Assembly: GCA_039024295.1 (NCBI GenBank)
Contig: JBCDIQ010000313.1
Coordinates: forward strand, 1-7,080
Length of the DNA stretch: 7,080 bases
Direction: 5' to 3'
Source of the DNA: JBCDIQ01 sp039024295
GTDB lineage: Bacteria > Bacteroidota > Bacteroidia > J057
The notes under the pieces: generated by a model
The model's database searches: none
The model's input: the letters and a program-made list of their open reading frames with translations, nothing else
Told to the model about the DNA's origin: nothing
In this document: piece by piece, positions 5,690 through 7,080 of the stretch
Layout of the letters: the number at the start of each line of letters is the position of its first letter
How positions within the stretch are numbered: position 1 is the first letter of the stretch
Program-made: the position numbers and the translations under genes

Positions 5690-6967
5690 TTATTCGTTTG
5701 CCGAGAGGTCATACACGCCGTTCAAGAAAAGGCCAGTACCCCGAAAAACTTCCGTGGTCGTATTAGACTCAGGATCGTATCGGTAAAAGGCATTATCAGT
5801 AGGGGAAGCAATGGCGAAATGAGGTTTGTTGTCGATGAAGGTCACACTGGTATTGACAAATACAGACAATTTGGGAAGGCCAGTAATCAATTCTACCGTC
5901 TGGTTATTTACGTCAACTTTGGCCCACTGCCCAGTAGGCGTCTCAAAAAATAAGTCCAACAGGCGGTTTGTTTGCTCCATTGTAAGAGGATTACCTCCAG
6001 CAGCCTGTAAAATTTGGAATATCTCAGGATCAATGTCCAGGTTGAGCAAAGCATATCCTATTCCATTTTCATGATAGTAAAAAGTACGGACAATACCGGC
6101 TGGATTCATCGGATTAGCCACCATTGCTGCTTTAAAATCATAGGTAGGATCATAGGTAGTTTGTCCGGCAGGAATTTTAATGATAGCACCTGGTACATTT
6201 GGAAAACTCAGGTTGCCTGCGTGGTTGAAATAGATATTGCCTTGTTCATCTACCCATCTTTGCCCGAAGCGGTTTTGAACAAAAACACCTCCTGCTGGAA
6301 AGGTTGCCCTATTGGTAAAGCCACCTGATACCGTGGCTCTATGTGTAGCTACATCAGGGTAGCTACCTCCTGTTTCATGCCGCATGGGCGCGTAGATTTC
6401 ATCAGTCCCTCGGAAAATGAAGGTCTGATAACGCTGAGGTACTGACAAGGTATCTCCACTCATGTCTAAGGTCCCAGTGACCTCCATGGTAGTAGGATTG
6501 AAAGTCCTGAGTTGATTTGCATTGTTGCGATCATGGAATACTCCAAACTCACTGTCACGTACCCGTAAAGAAAAAGACTCACTTCCTTGTGGTACGATTA
6601 TAGACTCTTCAATAAAGTTCTGGTTTCCATCTACCACCATTTTGGCAAAACCGGCAGAACCATCAGTTCTGGTCATATACATGGCTCCATCTCTGGTAGA
6701 AAGTGGGAAAAACTCCTGATAGGAAGTACCCTGAGTAAGATCTACCTCACCAGTTGGAAGTTCAGGATAGTATTTCGCAACAGTGGTGGAGGCATCCTGG
6801 GAAGCAGCAACAATGATAAACCCGGTTGTTAATCGCTGGTCGGAAGGATCTACCTCTTCATCATCATTGTTGCAAGCAGTAATAAAGAGACTAAGTATTA
6901 AGGTAAGGACCATTACCCCACGAATGTAGGAGGCGTAGGCCACAGGTATAAGAGTTAAAAGTTGCAT
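5690..6967 (-). CDS. DUF4374 surface lipoprotein, probable siderophore-binding (XusB-like)
   Basis: A 425-residue lipoprotein. The hydrophobic signal ends in a lipobox Phe-Ile-Thr-Ala-Cys with the lipidated Cys at 32, directly followed by Asn-Asn-Asp-Asp-Glu-Glu, an acidic stretch like the export signal that sends Bacteroidota lipoproteins to the cell surface. The mature part opens with Gly-Phe-Ile-Ile-Val-Ala-Ala-Ser and Glu-Leu-Pro-Thr-Gly-Glu-Val-Asp-Leu, the pattern of DUF4374, followed by beta-rich repeats with many aromatic and Gly residues, consistent with a beta-propeller. The Bacteroides relative XusB (my recollection) binds ferric enterobactin and works with a TonB-dependent receptor. 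The same pairing is seen here, with the receptor stop 49 nt upstream. The signal peptide from the ATG at 6967 is long (31 residues); an in-frame GTG at codon 9 would give a 23-residue signal and is an alternative start. It precedes the DUF3325-like gene by 3 nt. Family and localisation are well supported; the ligand is inferred. Confidence 0.85.
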   Translation of the reverse strand: MQLLTLIPVAYASYIRGVMVLTLILSLFITACNNDDEEVDPSDQRLTTGFIIVAASQDASTTVAKYYPELPTGEVDLTQGTSYQEFFPLSTRDGAMYMTRTDGSAGFAKMVVDGNQNFIEESIIVPQGSESFSLRVRDSEFGVFHDRNNANQLRTFNPTTMEVTGTLDMSGDTLSVPQRYQTFIFRGTDEIYAPMRHETGGSYPDVATHRATVSGGFTNRATFPAGGVFVQNRFGQRWVDEQGNIYFNHAGNLSFPNVPGAIIKIPAGQTTYDPTYDFKAAMVANPMNPAGIVRTFYYHENGIGYALLNLDIDPEIFQILQAAGGNPLTMEQTNRLLDLFFETPTGQWAKVDVNNQTVELITGLPKLSVFVNTSVTFIDNKPHFAIASPTDNAFYRYDPESNTTTEVFRGTGLFLNGVYDLSANE

Positions 6968-7016
6968 GTATTAAGCTTATTTATGGGTTGAGAAAAAATT
7001 GTTGAATAATCAGTGA

Positions 7017-7080
7017 TTATTTAGTGAAATAATACCGAACCTTAATCTGAAGATTTCTACCGGGACGTGGTACCCGATAA
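7017..7080 (-). CDS. TonB-dependent receptor, last 20 residues (partial)
   Basis: Reading the minus strand from the window edge gives an open frame ending in TAA at 7017-7019. Its last residues include Pro-Arg-Pro-Gly-Arg-Asn-Leu-Gln-Ile and then Val-Arg-Tyr-Tyr-Phe-Thr-Lys. The Pro-Gly-Arg-Asn turn followed by a final alternating beta strand with aromatic residues near the C-terminus is typical of the last barrel strand of TonB-dependent outer-membrane receptors, which is recognised by the BAM complex. Position immediately upstream of a DUF4374 lipoprotein gene and a PepSY protein supports a siderophore receptor. Only this fragment is visible, so substrate and subclass cannot be determined. 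The frame is very short, and the call rests on the strand motif and on context. Confidence 0.7.
   Translation of the reverse strand, partial: YRVPRPGRNLQIKVRYYFTK

Noticed and set aside
5603..5953. 116-codon plus-strand frame across the DUF3325-like and DUF4374 genes
   Set aside because: It is antisense to two well-supported genes, and its Arg/Gly-rich composition is not protein-like.

Overview
The window looks like chromosomal DNA of a Bacteroidota bacterium, probably a marine or environmental member of the Cytophagales/Flavobacteriia side. The evidence is a DUF4374-type surface lipoprotein paired with a TonB-dependent receptor, a lipoprotein signal followed by an acidic export-like stretch (Cys-Asn-Asn-Asp-Asp-Glu-Glu), no clear Shine-Dalgarno sequences before the starts I inspected (mostly A/T-rich leaders), and a -33/-7 promoter of the TTG ... 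TAnnTTTG type before meaB. No rRNA, tRNA, CRISPR array, transposase or phage gene is visible.

Layout, left to right. (1) 2-295, plus strand: the 3' end of an unrecognised A+T-rich gene, followed by about 200 bp without a convincing gene. (2) 493-1854, minus: a complete MATE-family multidrug/Na+ antiporter-type exporter. (3) 1855-2075: the divergent intergenic region, with two near-identical small palindromes and the meaB promoter. (4) 2076-3071, plus: meaB, the GTPase chaperone of adenosylcobalamin-dependent methylmalonyl-CoA mutase, with no mutase gene next to it in this window. (5) 3072-3365: a convergent intergenic region containing three inverted repeats and a segment resembling dispersed intergenic repeats of Bacteroidota. 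(6) 7080 down to 3366, minus: a compact five-gene cluster made of the last codons of a TonB-dependent receptor, a DUF4374 surface lipoprotein, two small membrane proteins (DUF3325-like and DUF3649-like) and a PepSY-type multipass membrane protein.

The right half is the most informative part. The five genes are co-directional with gaps of about 49, 3, 29 and 12 nt, so they very likely form one operon. Together they outline a ferric-siderophore route: outer-membrane receptor, surface lipoprotein that binds or hands over the siderophore, and an inner-membrane PepSY protein that probably reduces or releases iron with the help of two small membrane partners. The receptor/DUF4374/PepSY core resembles the xenosiderophore system (XusA/B/C) of Bacteroides. 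The DUF3325 and DUF3649 partners are better known from proteobacterial siderophore operons, so this would be a combined version. Function is inferred from families and context. The promoter of this operon lies outside the window.
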